The position numbers were made by a program, and so were the translations under genes. From contig VXAY01006162.1 in NCBI GenBank assembly GCA_013399855.1, positions 760,924-824,923 on the forward strand: a DNA stretch of 64,000 nucleotides, written 5' to 3'. The notes under the pieces were generated by a model. The model was not told the origin of the DNA. It did no database searches and saw only the letters and a list, made by a program, of their open reading frames with translations. Shown one piece after another: positions 62,964-64,000 of the stretch (the stretch's first letter is position 1; each line of letters opens with the position of its first letter). The DNA comes from Oxyruncus cristatus. Taxonomy: Eukaryota; Chordata; Aves; Passeriformes; Cotingidae.

Positions 62964-64000
62964 CTATTAAGAAGTAAAACATATTAATGTCAGAACTCAA
63001 AGACACAGAAATAAGGACATGCTTAGTTAGAGATGGAGCCCCTGTAACTGTCTTTGACTCCACCAGAGGTGATCAAACTCAGCCAGGCCACCCCAGTCGC
63101 CCAAAATATTGAACATATTGTACAAGTACAGTCACAGCACAACTGACTTGGGAGCTGAAGTATCACAGGCTGGGCAGGTTACTTTTTTCTTTCATATAAT
63201 GGAAAAGAAATTTGGATGTGGCCTCATAGCCAGGAATTCCAATCCTTGAAGAAATTTACCAAGCTTTGATATGCTGTTTATCAATAAGCAGAGGTGACAT
63301 GTACTTTTTTGAAAAATAGGAGCTTCTCTTCCAAACCCAGGTTCTCTAATACTCTTAAGGCAACGACTTATGTACGTATACACTGCTAATGTACGTATTC
63401 CCCCGGAAAGCTAAATTCTAGGATTACTTTTATTAGTTGTTTATGGATTACAGGAACATGGAGCTGGTCTCACCAACGTCATACTTTGAGGAGTATGATG
63501 AGATGTGCATTAACAGCCTGATTTCCCCAAAACTTTGAGTCCTGGATTCCATGTGCTTTTAGGCACATGTATCCTCTGCTTTCTTCCTTGTCACCCAGTC
63601 CAAACACCAACTTGGAAGAACTAAAGCTTTTATCTCTGTTAGCCTGTGATCTCTTAGGGTTGGATTTCCCATCCCTACGATCCTGCTTTTGCAAATCAAT
63701 GTGTTATTTTAGCAAGTATTAAGGATTTCAGTTGTTGGAGAAAGGATAAGTCATCTTTGGAAGGAAAAAAGTATAGTTACTACAACAGAAACTACTTTGC
63801 AGTTTTTTCTCTTCTTTACAGAGGGAATGTTACTTTTCCATCCCTTTACTCTTCCATCAGTTCCAGACATCACTTTATTTAAACATTTTAATAATTTCAG
63901 GTTGAAAGGTTGAAGTAGCATCCCCTGCACTTCAGGCTGATGTCTTGGAAGACTCCACTTATTGTTCATCTCCAGCTTTATTAATTTAAAAGCGCCACCG
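62964..64000 (-). other. CEP95: CEP95 intron 1 (3' part)
   Basis: No start-codon exon with a donor in the required phase, and no CpG-rich promoter, is visible here, so exon 1 is placed beyond the window. The short ORFs in this stretch look like chance. Confidence 0.65.

Noticed and set aside
62964..64000. Possible CEP95 start exon near the right edge
   Set aside because: No ATG followed by a donor in phase 1 with a CpG-rich setting was found; the exon is placed outside the window.

Overview
The window is vertebrate nuclear DNA, most likely from a bird. Long introns, canonical GT-AG splice sites and a CR1 LINE fragment near 29.8-30.2 kb, of the kind typical of birds and other sauropsids, support this. 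It holds two convergent (tail-to-tail) protein-coding genes. SMURF2, a HECT-type E3 ubiquitin ligase, lies on the + strand. CEP95 (CCDC45), a centrosomal protein, lies on the - strand. As far as I recall, the two are also convergent neighbours in human.

Region 1-15382 is the 3' part of the long first intron of SMURF2; the promoter, 5' UTR and first coding exon are upstream of the window. From 15383 to 44437 there are 18 coding exons, which I number 2-19. Their splice phases chain without a break and they encode about 736 residues: most of the C2 domain, three WW domains and the complete HECT domain with the catalytic cysteine. If exon 1 encodes the usual 17 residues, the protein would be about 753 aa, against 748 in human. 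The five extra residues are all in a glutamine-rich linker in exon 11. The 3' UTR runs to a poly(A) signal at 48132.

Region 48160-49475 is a short intergenic stretch between the two 3' ends. CEP95 occupies 49475 to beyond 64000 on the - strand. I reconstruct 21 phase-consistent exons totalling 2612 coding bases (about 870 codons including the stop). They run from the N-terminal calponin-homology-like domain at 62835-62963 to the coiled-coil C-terminus at 49670. The first exon with the start codon is outside the window. One CEP95 intron uses a GC-AG donor.

The introns contain an assembly gap inside a C homopolymer, one clear CR1 fragment and several local duplications. These include a ~205 bp segment shared by SMURF2 introns 11 and 12, a tandem copy of the exon 10 donor region, and a tandem copy just before the exon 9 acceptor. 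There are also perfect or near-perfect inverted repeats, G-quadruplex motifs, and two candidate regulatory clusters in SMURF2 intron 1. I found no RNA genes, CRISPR arrays or viral genes, and nothing that looks like a new multi-gene system. The two genes are not known to act in one pathway: SMURF2 tags SMAD and TGF-beta-receptor-complex proteins for degradation, and CEP95 is a centrosome and spindle-pole protein.
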